Origin: Desmodesmus armatus
Taxonomy: Eukaryota; Chlorophyta; Chlorophyceae; Sphaeropleales; Scenedesmaceae
NCBI GenBank assembly: GCA_007449985.2
Contig: VIIQ02000592.1
Coordinates: 744,001 to 808,000, forward strand
Length of the DNA stretch: 64,000 bases
Reading direction: 5' to 3'
Below are positions 47,301-64,000 of this stretch, in pieces (within the stretch, counting starts at the first letter, position 1; every line of letters starts with the position of its first letter). The translations under genes were made by a program, and so were the position numbers. A model generated the notes under the pieces. The model made no database searches, was not told the origin of the DNA, and was given only the letters and a program-made list of their open reading frames with translations.

Positions 47301-50300
47301 CTGTACTGTACTGTACTGTACTGTACTGTACTGTACTGCGCTGTTCCACTGGCTGCAGGTCTGTTCTCCCCGGGCAACCCGTCTGCCTTCCAGTGCAACT
47401 ACCTTGCTGGTCAGGCGCTGCTGAGTGAGCTGGAGGGCCTGGCCACCAGCAGGGCTGCAGTGGAGCGGCTGAGGGGCAGCAGCGCAGCAGCAGGCTGGGC
47501 CAAGCGATGGAACCTGCCAGTATACTTCAGCCTGGTCTACCAGGACATAGCAGGTGAGATGGAAGTACTTGGGCCAGGGCAGCATCTGTAAGTACAGCGT
47601 ATAGCTGATAAGTTGGGGGCACAGGGGCCAGGGCCGCGACTGTGAAGATAATGTTCAGCACAATGACCGTAGCTTCCATTGCTTATAAGCTGTTGAGCCC
47701 TGCCAGTCTACTTCAGCCTGGTCTACCAGGACATTGCAAGTGGAGCAAGGGCACAGGGGCCAGGACAGCAGCCTTCTGCAGCTGGGGTCCGGCATGCTCT
47801 ATGATGCATAGGCCAGGAGTCAACCCTGGCCATTGTAATGTCTGCTGCCCTTGCAGGCACCTTTGAGGCTGCGGCTTCAGCCAGCCAGCTGTCACCAGCA
47901 GGCGATGCCAAGCTGACCGCCCCCCTGCCCGCCCTGCAGCACAGCCCGCAGCCCGCGCTGCATTTTGCGGTCAGCGCCTGCCTGTGGGGCTGCCTGCAGC
48001 GCACGCTAGCACCTAACGTGTTCCTCCTGCAGCTGGGCGACAAGTTTTCCCGCCTTTTGACGCAGCTGCTGGTGCGGTATGATACATGGCTTCAGGACGT
48101 TGTCCGCATACGGCAGCAGGCAGCGGGTGCAGCAGCAGGGGCCGGGGCCACAACACAGCAGCAGCAGCAGTCAGGGCAGCCGCCAGTGCAGCAGCAGCAG
48201 CAGCAGCACCAACCCCAGCAGCAGCAGCAGTCGGCAGGTGGAGGTAGTGTTGGTGCGGGTACAGGTGCTGCTGTTGCTGGTCCAGAGAGGTGCAGTGGGC
48301 CTGCAGCGTGGGTGCCGGACATGCCTCTTGACTCTGCTGCTGTGGTTTGTGCTGATGCTGATCTGATCAAGGTGAGTGTGGTTTGAGCCTATGCAGCTCC
48401 CTGATTGCTCTGGCTGATGACTGATCATGACACATGGCTGTGCGAGGGTTGTTGGTAGTGTGTTCAAGATGCGTGCTGCAGTGACAAGCTGCAGTGACAA
48501 ACTGCAGTGACAAACTACAGTGACAAGATTGCAAAGGCTCCACATGGCGTTCACGTGTTCACAGCTCTTGAAGGCCCCTTGGACACCAGGGCATTTTAGC
48601 AGCCAACATCAGGCAGCAGCTGTGGTTGCTGGCATCGCAGCTGCTGGAAAATGGCATTCCATCACCATGTTGTCTCACGGCGTGTTAAATGGTACAAGTG
48701 TATCATGCGTGCCAGGACCAAGTGCTGTCATACTGTGACCATCAAGGTTCAACATGATGTTGGCTGTCTGTGTGCAGGCTGTCCTGCAAGGCCCCTTTGT
48801 TGAGCAGCTGCAGCAACGGCTGGAGGGCCTGCCTGCTGATGTGGTGGGGCAGCTGGTGGTGCTGATACAGGGCCTGGCTGAACGCATCGGCCAACACGGG
48901 CAGCAGGTGAAAGGGACCTAGGCCTTCTGGGCTGGAGAGGGAGTGTTTGGGGTGGCAGCAGGCTCATTGGCAGGCGGGGTTGTGAGGGGGTTGGGGTGGA
49001 AGCAGGTTCCTTGGCAGGATTAGAGAGGGCCACTTGGGGTGGCAGCAGGCTCATTGGTGGGCCGTAGAGGGGGGTTGGGGTGGCAGCACGAACAACGTGC
49101 AGCAGCTGGCACTTCCCCTGACTGGACGTCGGCAAGTAGGGACATGTTGGGCAGGCAGTTGAGAGTTCAGTGTTGGCTGCTGGCTGGCAGGGATGGTGGT
49201 GAACGTGGTGGAGCCGCTCAGCAGCATGTGCACTGGTGCAGGTTCTTAGGGCACGGTGGGGACGTGGCAACTGCGGTGCAGTCACAAACGCTTTCCCCCT
49301 CGATCAACGCGGTGTGTCTGGCATGTCTCCGCGTCATTTCTGGTGCTGGCTGGGGGGAATTTGCCCTCATAGCAGGGTGCATGTTGATGTTGTTGGCAGG
49401 GGGTATCTATGAGGTTATCGGCTGTCAGATCACATTGGTGTCGTGAGGTGGTGTCTGCTCTACTTGTGGTGTCTTGGCTCGCTGGTTAATGCCGGGGTTG
49501 GGACATGTCTCCAACACCTGTACTGTACTGTACTGATGTCATGTGTTGCTTCAGGTGCTGCTGCTGCTTGCTGTGGACGTGTTGGAGCACTGTGTGGCGA
49601 GTGTGCGCCAGCTGAAGGGCATCACAGCCACCTATCGCATGACAGCAAAGGGGCCGCCAGTCAGGCACAGCCACTACGTGGCAGGTAGGCACAAGGCTGC
49701 TGCCAAACTAGACGCGCTACCAAGCGCCTTGCAGCGAGCCTTTGCATCTGCCAGCTTGTGCCAGGCAGCTGTGCGGTACTGGTGGTGGTTGCGCCTTTGC
49801 CGATGCCAGTGCAGCTGGGGGTGGGAGCTTGGAGGGGGCAAGACGCTGCGGATCAAAACAAACAAATTCACACCGTGCAAGCCATTGCATGCCAGGAAAA
49901 AAAGGAAGCATGCAGTCTTTGCCAACCGGACGCTGACCCTTCCCCGCCTGCCGTCGTGATATGCATGCGTGTCCTGCTGTGCCCCCAGGTGTGTTTCAGC
50001 CGCTGCGGCTGCTGCTTGAGCGAGCCCCTGTCTCCACCCTGCCTCAGCACCTGAAGCTGCTGCTGAGCCGTGACGTCATCGATGCAGTCAACGGCCGCTA
50101 CACCGCCCTTGCAGAGGAGCTCCTAACCAGCGTCAAAAAGACCGAGTCATCCCTCAAGCGACTCAAGAAGACACGCCCGGGCGAGGCACCTGGGGAGGCT
50201 GGTGCTGCTGGCGCAGCCATGTCTGACAGTGACAAGATTGGGATGCAGCTGCTGCTTGATGTGCAGGAGCATGGGCGGCAGATAGACCGGTTTGGGCTGG

Positions 50301-50398
50301 TGGCGCAGGAGTTGGAGAGCTACAGGCAGCTGCTGGGGACGGTCACGCCGGCGGAGAAGCAGGAGCAGCCCGAGCAGCAGCAGCAGCTGGCGGCGTAG
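44356..50398 (+). CDS. COG2: Conserved oligomeric Golgi complex subunit 2 (COG2), about 845 aa, 11 exons
   Basis: Subunit of lobe A of the COG tether, which captures retrograde vesicles at the Golgi. Exons: 44356-44523, 44631-44690, 44902-45012, 45262-45318, 45697-45993, 46328-46793, 47359-47553, 47857-48371, 48778-48906, 49555-49684, 49989-50398; all in phase. The N-terminus has the COG2 signature: LAPERFEAADFSPDQCVAEL, RRYVPLPTVKAELQTHLVRL and LVEALNEDYSDYVGLSGQL, with the coiled coil SVQDSLKAELNSLEQ. Helical C-terminal domains include HLAFVKSLERRVDGVRFALN, LPVYFSLVYQDIAGTFEAA, FSRLLTQLLVRYDTWLQDVV and YRQLLGTVTPAEKQ. Gln-rich insertions explain the extra length over human COG2 (738 aa). 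Intron 6 carries a (CTGTA)n repeat and intron 7 a copy of the exon 7 3' edge. Confidence 0.95.
47266..47338. repeat. (CTGTA)n microsatellite before COG2 exon 7
   Basis: About 14-15 perfect pentamer units ending 20 bases before the CTGCAG acceptor at 47358. A shorter TGTACTG run sits before the exon 10 acceptor (about 49518-49535). Confidence 0.97.
47700..47738 (+). repeat. Copy of COG2 exon 7 3' edge in the downstream intron
   Basis: 37 of 39 bases match 47514-47552, the last 13 codons of exon 7 (LPVYFSLVYQDIA). The word GGGCACAGGGGCCAGG also occurs twice (about 47618 and 47751), so the duplicated unit is about 186 bases. The copied donor is changed from GGTGAG to AGTGGA and is probably dead. 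Confidence 0.92.
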
Positions 50399-52174
50399 TG
50401 TCTGGGTGCCTGTCCGTCAAGGGTTTAGGGTTTGGGTGTACCCAAAACCCCAAAGCTGCGGGGAGCTGGAGGCCACAGGCTTCTGGCCGTTGTTGTAAAT
50501 GTACTTTGGGGTTGTGCTGTTGGGAAGTGGGTGTGGCTGGGATGTGTCATGGAATGATGTGTCATCCAGCACTAGCTACCAGCGCAGGCGCCCTACTCAG
50601 GGCTGGAGGAGGCCAGGGGTCAGAAGAGGCATGCAAACGCTGCTCACTTGCTGGCTGAGCACGTATAACGCGCAGTTGCTCTCTTGTTTTCCTTTTGGTA
50701 GTTCAAGAATGTTTCCATCAATTCTGCAACTTGTTCTTGCAAGACCACAAGCCTCTTACACAAGTAACAGCCCACCCGAGTGCCTCACACATCAAGATGT
50801 GTGTGTGAGGTAACACAGCTTGACAAGTGACTGGTCAAATTGTGATCGGTGATTGGACTCGACAGGTATGCAGACAGGTGTTGAAGCCAGTCAGACCAAC
50901 ACAATGGCACACTCAGCTCACTGCTAGGGGGTCAGTGAAGCGGAGTGGCCCACAAGACAATCCGTGTCCATCCTTCCTGACTGTGCCAAACTCCTTAGCC
51001 TGCATAGTGCTTATGAGTTCATGGCACACACACCAGCACCCCCTCAGGTACCCAGCAGAAGTAATGGGTGCTGAAAGTTGGCAGGGGAAATGGAACTGCC
51101 GCTGCATCATGCTGCCACTGTGCTGTATTCCCTCAATACTGGGTACTTTCACCTGTTGGAGGTACTCCCCAAACTTAATAAACTGCCAAAACTGAAGCTT
51201 GGCAAGCTGCACGTGGAGGATACACCACCTGGACCCCTTCACCACTGCTGAGCCGCACCAGGGTGGGTGTTACACTAGTAGCAACACTGCCCAAACGGAG
51301 GCGGAGGAGGCTTGGAGCCCTTGCCTTGCAGCGTGCTTGCACAAAAGGCCGCCAGATGGGTATCACGCCTCTGTGCCGCCCCGAGCAACGACAGCAGGCG
51401 GTGTGCTGACCAAGTGTGCATGACCACGTTTGCCATGCTGTGGCAATGCAACGTTTGAGGCATGGCCCCAGGCTAGTGCGTCAACTCATGTAACATGGGG
51501 CAGAAGCCTCCGACAACATGTGAACACTGCAAGGCTCTGCCACTGCTGTGTGCCACCATGAATTGCAGATGACAGCCATCAGCAAGGGCCATAGCAACTC
51601 TAACTGTGTTGCATGGTATCCCCATCATTCCGGCCTTCTGCAGTGCATCTCACTATTGCCAACGCAACAGTGCCACCTGAAATGCAGTCTGCGGCGTGCA
51701 TGCATGCACAGTATGTGTGCATGAGCACGGGCCGAGAACCAGGGTCTCGGACTGAGTGCCCGACCAACCGCTACCACTGACAGCATGGAATGCCAGCTGC
51801 CAACACCATGGGCCATGCCAGCAGGTGCTGGTGTGTGTGTCATGTATAACTAGCACACCTATATGCCCTACACTCCTACAACAAAGCACGCAAATCAGCC
51901 GCATGCATGCTACCAGCAAAGTGGGCAAGGCGTGAGGCACAGCCTCAAACAGCAAACCAACCGCCCACCCAACAGTTGCTCCTGAACGCTTGGTATGCAG
52001 AGCCAGCTGACACAAGGACCGCACAGGCAGTGCGAGCTGCATGTGTAAGCACCCCCACACCCCACAAGGATGTCCACAGCAACATGAATGTCGGCAGCGC
52101 CCTGCTTCTCTCCACCAAACCCGCAAGCACCCCAACACACCACAAGGACGTCCACAGCAACATAGACCAGTGCC
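50399..52174. other. Convergent intergenic region between COG2 and DDX41
   Basis: Contains the 3' UTRs of both genes. Short open frames in it (for example 50827-51195 and 51653-52138) lack domains. Candidate minus-strand poly(A) signals for DDX41 are not close to its stop. Confidence 0.5.
50494..50498 (+). other. TGTAA poly(A) signal of COG2
   Basis: TGTAA 96 bases after the COG2 stop codon. Confidence 0.7.

Positions 52175-52198
<24 letters not shown>
52047..52198. repeat. Tandem duplication of about 75 bases covering the DDX41 stop codon
   Basis: Units 52047-52124 and 52125-52198 share CACAAGGAYGTCCACAGCAA, GCCCT and TCTCTCCACCRAACCC in order. The functional stop (52175-52177) lies in the second unit; the first unit is in the 3' UTR. 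Confidence 0.85.
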
Positions 52199-60284
<8,086 letters not shown>

Positions 60285-62914
60285 CCCACGAACGCCGGAG
60301 ACGTTGCGGGCTTATTATACGGCCAGCATGTTTGAATTGTGTGAGTGAGCCTTCTTGTGGGTTGATCGAAGTGACTGGCTGTTGATCCAATGATCTGCTG
60401 TACTCTACTCGGGTGGCCACGCTTGGTCTGAGAGTGTGGACGTCGGATGTGATTCTGTGTCTGCAATCGTTGTATCAGGATGGTGCTTAGCCACATTCCT
60501 GCTATTCTTGCTCATTGTGCAGTCAAACATGTTGGCTGACTGTGTGACAGCCTGTCAAATCCGCCCGTCAACTTGTTGCTTCCCCTTACCTTCACATGTT
60601 GAACTTGACATGACGAGCACCCCTGTGCCACGCTTGTCATCAGGGCATATGGACTACAGATGTATCTTGTGGTGGCCAGCCTGTGACACGCGACTGCAGG
60701 CTACATTCAGCTGCTTCGTGGAAAGCGTGCGCCTGCTGTGTGGTATTGTTGTAGCTCCCAGCTCCTGCTCAATCCTTGTGAGCCTTCACCAGATGAACAT
60801 GTTACATGACTGCTTGCTCTTCCCTGATTCTGTGTTGCCGCGCTGGCAGTACTGTCACTGTAGAGTACAGTACAGTACTAGTCTGAAACTGTAGGGATAC
60901 TCACTGGTTCGTGCTGCAAGACATCACAATTGCAGCAGGTCACTGGTATCTGCATGTGTTTGATTATGGTCAGGTGCACACACCCTTCCACCCACCCCCT
61001 TCGCAACACTTCTACTTGGACAGTCCACCAACAGCAGCTCCACAGTCAACGCACAGTCAGGCGTAAGAGAGCACACCGGCAGACCAGCAGAGGCCACCAA
61101 GCCACGTAATACAAGCCCCCACACGTGAGAGCAGCAATCAAAACGCCCTGCCTGCAGCGCGCACCACAGGGTGTGCATCATGCAGTCAGTAAACCCGATC
61201 CCTCTGATCACCCATCCTTCAAAGCGGTGATGGCCATGCAGAGCACCTGTGCATCACCCGTAAGCCAACACGGCTTTTCAGGCACGTAAGGCTGCCAAGG
61301 GGCACGATAAGGTATGGGTCACTACAGGTAGTCGGTGCAAGTGATGGGGACAGAGAATCAGCAAGCGCAGAAACAGAGCCAATCCTGCACGCAACTGTAC
61401 ACCGCAAAACAACGTACAGGAGGTAACCACAGGGTTGTCCACCAAACAAACACGTCCAGCCTTGGTCTAGCCAGCCTTTAGGGGCTGTGCTGACAGGCAC
61501 GCATGTTGCATGTGCTCAGTACCGTTGCTGTGCTACGTGGCTCGGGAAGTTGAGTGCACTCTGTGGTTCAGGCAGCATCGCAGGCTGTACAGAACAACTT
61601 TGCGTGCAGGCAATCTAAGAAGACGATACAGCCAGCTGCATCCGGGCTGTTCACATCAGCTCAGGCCTAGTATTTAGGCAATGCACTGAGTGAAACCTAC
61701 ACTACCAATCCAGCCAGCTGCACCATGATGGCAGCAAAACCACTGACTACTAATACACCAAGCACTATTAGTAACCAAGATGCCACAAGCCAGGCAGTAG
61801 AGACCTCACACACATCCTTGCAGGTGCATCACACAGCCCCACTGGCAGGGCACAATAACAAACACACAAAACCCTTGCAGCTCCAAAGGCATCAGCACAC
61901 ACACACAAAAACACCTATGTGCCTCCAGCCTGCGCTGTGCTCTAATACAAGGCCACAATCAGGCACTGCAAAGCTCAGCACTGTAGCTACAAACCCCACC
62001 ACTTTCGCAGCCTCCGCCTAACTAGGGTGTCCACCAAAAGGGCACACCAACTGCCGCAGCATCCAAACTGCCAGCCGATCCCTTCCGTAAGTGCATAGGC
62101 CTGAAGACTGTGCAGCATGCGTGGCAGTAGACCGACTCACATCAGCACCGTATATGCACAATGCAACCCTAGCGGTCTCGGGAGGCACTACCATTCGCCT
62201 ACAGGGCGTCACACCTGACAGAAACAGAGGCAAGGACTGCCTATTCCCGCTTATTTGCGCTAGCTAGCTATCAATAGTGCTGCACGAGAACTCCTGCGGC
62301 AGCATCATTTCAGCATTGCCTCGTTTGCACATGCATGAGTGACCTCCCTCACACCCCCATGTCAAGGGGAAAGCGGCGGCCAGCTCAGCACGCAGCACGC
62401 ACTGCTGACTACTGCTTCACACCCTGCACACACGTTCCTGCAGCACAGGCCAAACCCACCCGTGCACTGACACTGTACATGCGCACTCGACGGGGCTCAA
62501 GCCAGTGTCATAGGGCCATCCCGGCCAGTGCTACAGCCGCACGCAGACGTAACATTCTGACAGAGTCAAACACGCAAGTCATACAATCAAACACCGCAAG
62601 CGCACGAGCTCACAAAAGCAAGGTGCTGGCATGGTGTACTCCTGCGACTGACAAGCCCTGCCTTCAGCAGAAGGCGCGCCAGCGCGCAGCCAACCCCAAA
62701 ACCACCCACACCACCGACAGCCGGCGATGCATCAAGCGGGCGCAAATGGGGCAGGGATCTCGCCTCAGCACAGCAAGACACACTGTGCCCAACACATCAC
62801 TGCAGCAGCAAGCTGGCAAATCCCCTCCCAAGTGGCTTGTCAGGCTTGAAGACACCCGACAGCTGTTGGCACCGGGATTTTTTACCCCGTTTTGTGTACA
62901 AGCACAGACCGCAA
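60285..62914. other. Intergenic region with no recognisable gene
   Basis: Holds the DDX41 promoter and 5' UTR at its left end and the 3' UTR of the next minus-strand gene at its right end. The plus-strand open frame at 62335-63222 is compositionally a shadow of the Gln/Ala-rich minus-strand gene and has no domain. A short TACAG-type repeat lies near 60860-60877. Confidence 0.5.
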
Positions 62915-64000
62915 TCACCAGCAGCTCCCTGCCATCAGGTCCAGAGCGCCGTTGCTGCTGCTGCCCCAGGCCGGCAGGTCCAAAAGCTCAGCACCCACCT
63001 CCGCCAGAGGGGCGGATCCCAGCCTGCTTTGAGGCACAGCACCACTCTGCAGCTCTTGAATCAAGCTTTCCAACTTCGCCTGGTCCTGTGCTGCTGAAGC
63101 GCCCACAGCACCCCCGGCAGATGCTGTCACCATCGCATCCGCACCAGCAGCAGCTGCGGTACTACCTGCAGCAGCCGCAACAACAGCATCGGCTGCTGCG
63201 GCTGCAGCGGCAGCTGATGTAGCTGCCGCGGCGGATGTCAGCGCCAGCTCAGCGTTAGTCATGGCCATATCGCCGTCGCCGTCAAACAAGGTTGCTAGCT
63301 CAGCTTCATCCTCGTGTGTGACCTCCAGTGCAATGTGCCCCTTGTTGTGCTGGCTCCAACCCCCCGAGCTGTGGATCGCAGCAGCTGCCACTGCTGCAGC
63401 AGACTGCTGCTGCTGCTGGCTGCTGTGCACGCCAGGGCTACTGCTGTTCCATGCTGATGCACGCATGGGGTGCGGGAAGTGACCCTCAGCGGCGACAACA
63501 GCAGAGGGAGTGCCTGGCGCACTCCCCATGAAGCTACTGGAATGCAGGTGGTGCAGCTGCTGAGACGAATGCAGCAGCAGCTGCTGCTGGTGATGGTGGT
63601 GAAGGCTGCTAACCGTACTATACATGCCGTTCAACACGCACTGCTGCTGCTGCTGCTGCTGCTGCATGTGGCCGGCGGCAGTGCAGACCGCACCCCAGGT
63701 TTCTGTCATCACATGCATCTGCTGCTGCTGGTGCTGCAGGTCGTTGAACGGGCTCATGCGCGGCATTGCCTGCATTCCAGCAGAGAGCTGCAGCTGCTGC
63801 TGCACCTGGTGCTGCTGCAGCTGCTGCTGCCACGGCTGTGGTGGGCTGTGGGGCCGTAGGGGACCCTGAGTGAATGCTCCCTTGGGGATGGCAGGGTTCG
63901 GGCTGTAGCTGCCATTGGGCGTGTATGCTGCAACCATTGTGCAGGGAGCTGACGTGGCATTACGGTCCCCTCCTGCCACTAGGTGTGCGATAGCAGGGTT
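62915..64000 (-). CDS. Partial Gln/Ala/His-rich protein of unknown function, C-terminal 361 residues
   Basis: The frame is open from the window edge (64000) to a TGA at 62915, so the 5' part is missing; an acceptor could also lie inside it. The visible sequence begins NPAIAHLVAGGDRNATSAPC and has Pro/Ser-rich motifs (YTPNGSYSPNPAIPKGAFTQ), polyglutamine, His runs, a polyalanine region, an acidic patch (VTHEDEAELATLFDGDGDM) and a C-terminal helix (QAKLESLIQELQSGAVPQSR). There is no zinc finger, membrane span or enzyme motif in this part. The composition is typical of a transcription or RNA-binding regulator tail, but this is inference only. Confidence 0.7.
   Translation of the reverse strand, partial: NPAIAHLVAGGDRNATSAPCTMVAAYTPNGSYSPNPAIPKGAFTQGPLRPHSPPQPWQQQLQQHQVQQQLQLSAGMQAMPRMSPFNDLQHQQQQMHVMTETWGAVCTAAGHMQQQQQQQQCVLNGMYSTVSSLHHHHQQQLLLHSSQQLHHLHSSSFMGSAPGTPSAVVAAEGHFPHPMRASAWNSSSPGVHSSQQQQQSAAAVAAAAIHSSGGWSQHNKGHIALEVTHEDEAELATLFDGDGDMAMTNAELALTSAAAATSAAAAAAAADAVVAAAAGSTAAAAGADAMVTASAGGAVGASAAQDQAKLESLIQELQSGAVPQSRLGSAPLAEVGAELLDLPAWGSSSNGALDLMAGSCW

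Noticed and set aside
47138..47591. Several open frames with repeated YCTVL-type peptides
   Set aside because: They come from the CTGTA pentamer repeat in COG2 intron 6, partly read through exon 7.
62335..63222. Plus-strand open frame of 295 aa
   Set aside because: It overlaps the minus-strand Gln/Ala-rich gene, ends in runs of Leu/Arg/Gln that are the antisense of CAG repeats, and has no domain or splice support.

Overview
This window is nuclear DNA from a eukaryote, most likely a chlorophyte green alga of the Chlorophyceae type (Scenedesmus/Tetradesmus- or Chlamydomonas-like). The evidence is: dense GT-AG introns of roughly 100-800 bases in every gene; acceptors almost always written CTGCAG or TTGCAG; TGTAA (the green-algal poly(A) signal) shortly after several stop codons; CAG/GCA-driven polyglutamine and polyalanine tracts in coding exons; and a plant-type FtsH-like plastid ATPase. 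I see no bacterial operons, CRISPR array, tRNA or rRNA. The assignment to this lineage is inference.

I rebuilt eleven genes by joining exons on splice signals and reading phase. From left to right: an HMG-box chromatin protein (minus, 181-1552); an unknown, probably organelle-targeted protein (plus, 2919-5075); a small unknown protein (minus, 6899-7572); a RECQL4-type DNA helicase with a CCHC zinc knuckle (plus, 8087-16889); a large unknown coiled-coil/low-complexity protein (plus, 17109-21331); a gene-free 4.9 kb stretch (21381-26306); the ribosome-biogenesis factor UTP14 (minus, 26307-33458); 3-ketodihydrosphingosine reductase (minus, 33618-35922); a FAM192A/NIP30-domain protein (plus, 36223-38092); a protease-less FtsH-like ATPase resembling FTSHI3 (minus, 39213-44101); the Golgi tether subunit COG2 (plus, 44356-50398); and the DEAD-box helicase DDX41 (minus, 52175-60284). 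The right edge holds the 3' part of another Gln/Ala/His-rich protein (minus, 62915-64000).

The genes are housekeeping and functionally unrelated (chromatin, DNA replication/repair, rRNA processing, sphingolipid synthesis, plastid ATPase, Golgi traffic, splicing). They share promoters rather than pathways. Four divergent pairs have starts 254 to about 1370 bases apart; the tightest are FTSHI3/COG2 (254 bases) and KDSR/FAM192A (300 bases).

The most unusual signal is structural. In four unrelated genes (UTP14, FTSHI3, COG2, DDX41) the edge of one exon, including its splice site, is copied into the neighbouring intron. DDX41 also has an array of five diverged copies of one exon's 3' edge, and its stop codon lies in a duplicated block. 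Other notable items are a 182-base element present twice in UTP14 introns, a long intronic hairpin in FTSHI3, TGTGCTG/TGTACTG short repeats next to several acceptors, a GC-AG intron in RECQL4, and a RECQL4 reading-frame break explained either by a 62-base intron or by an indel.
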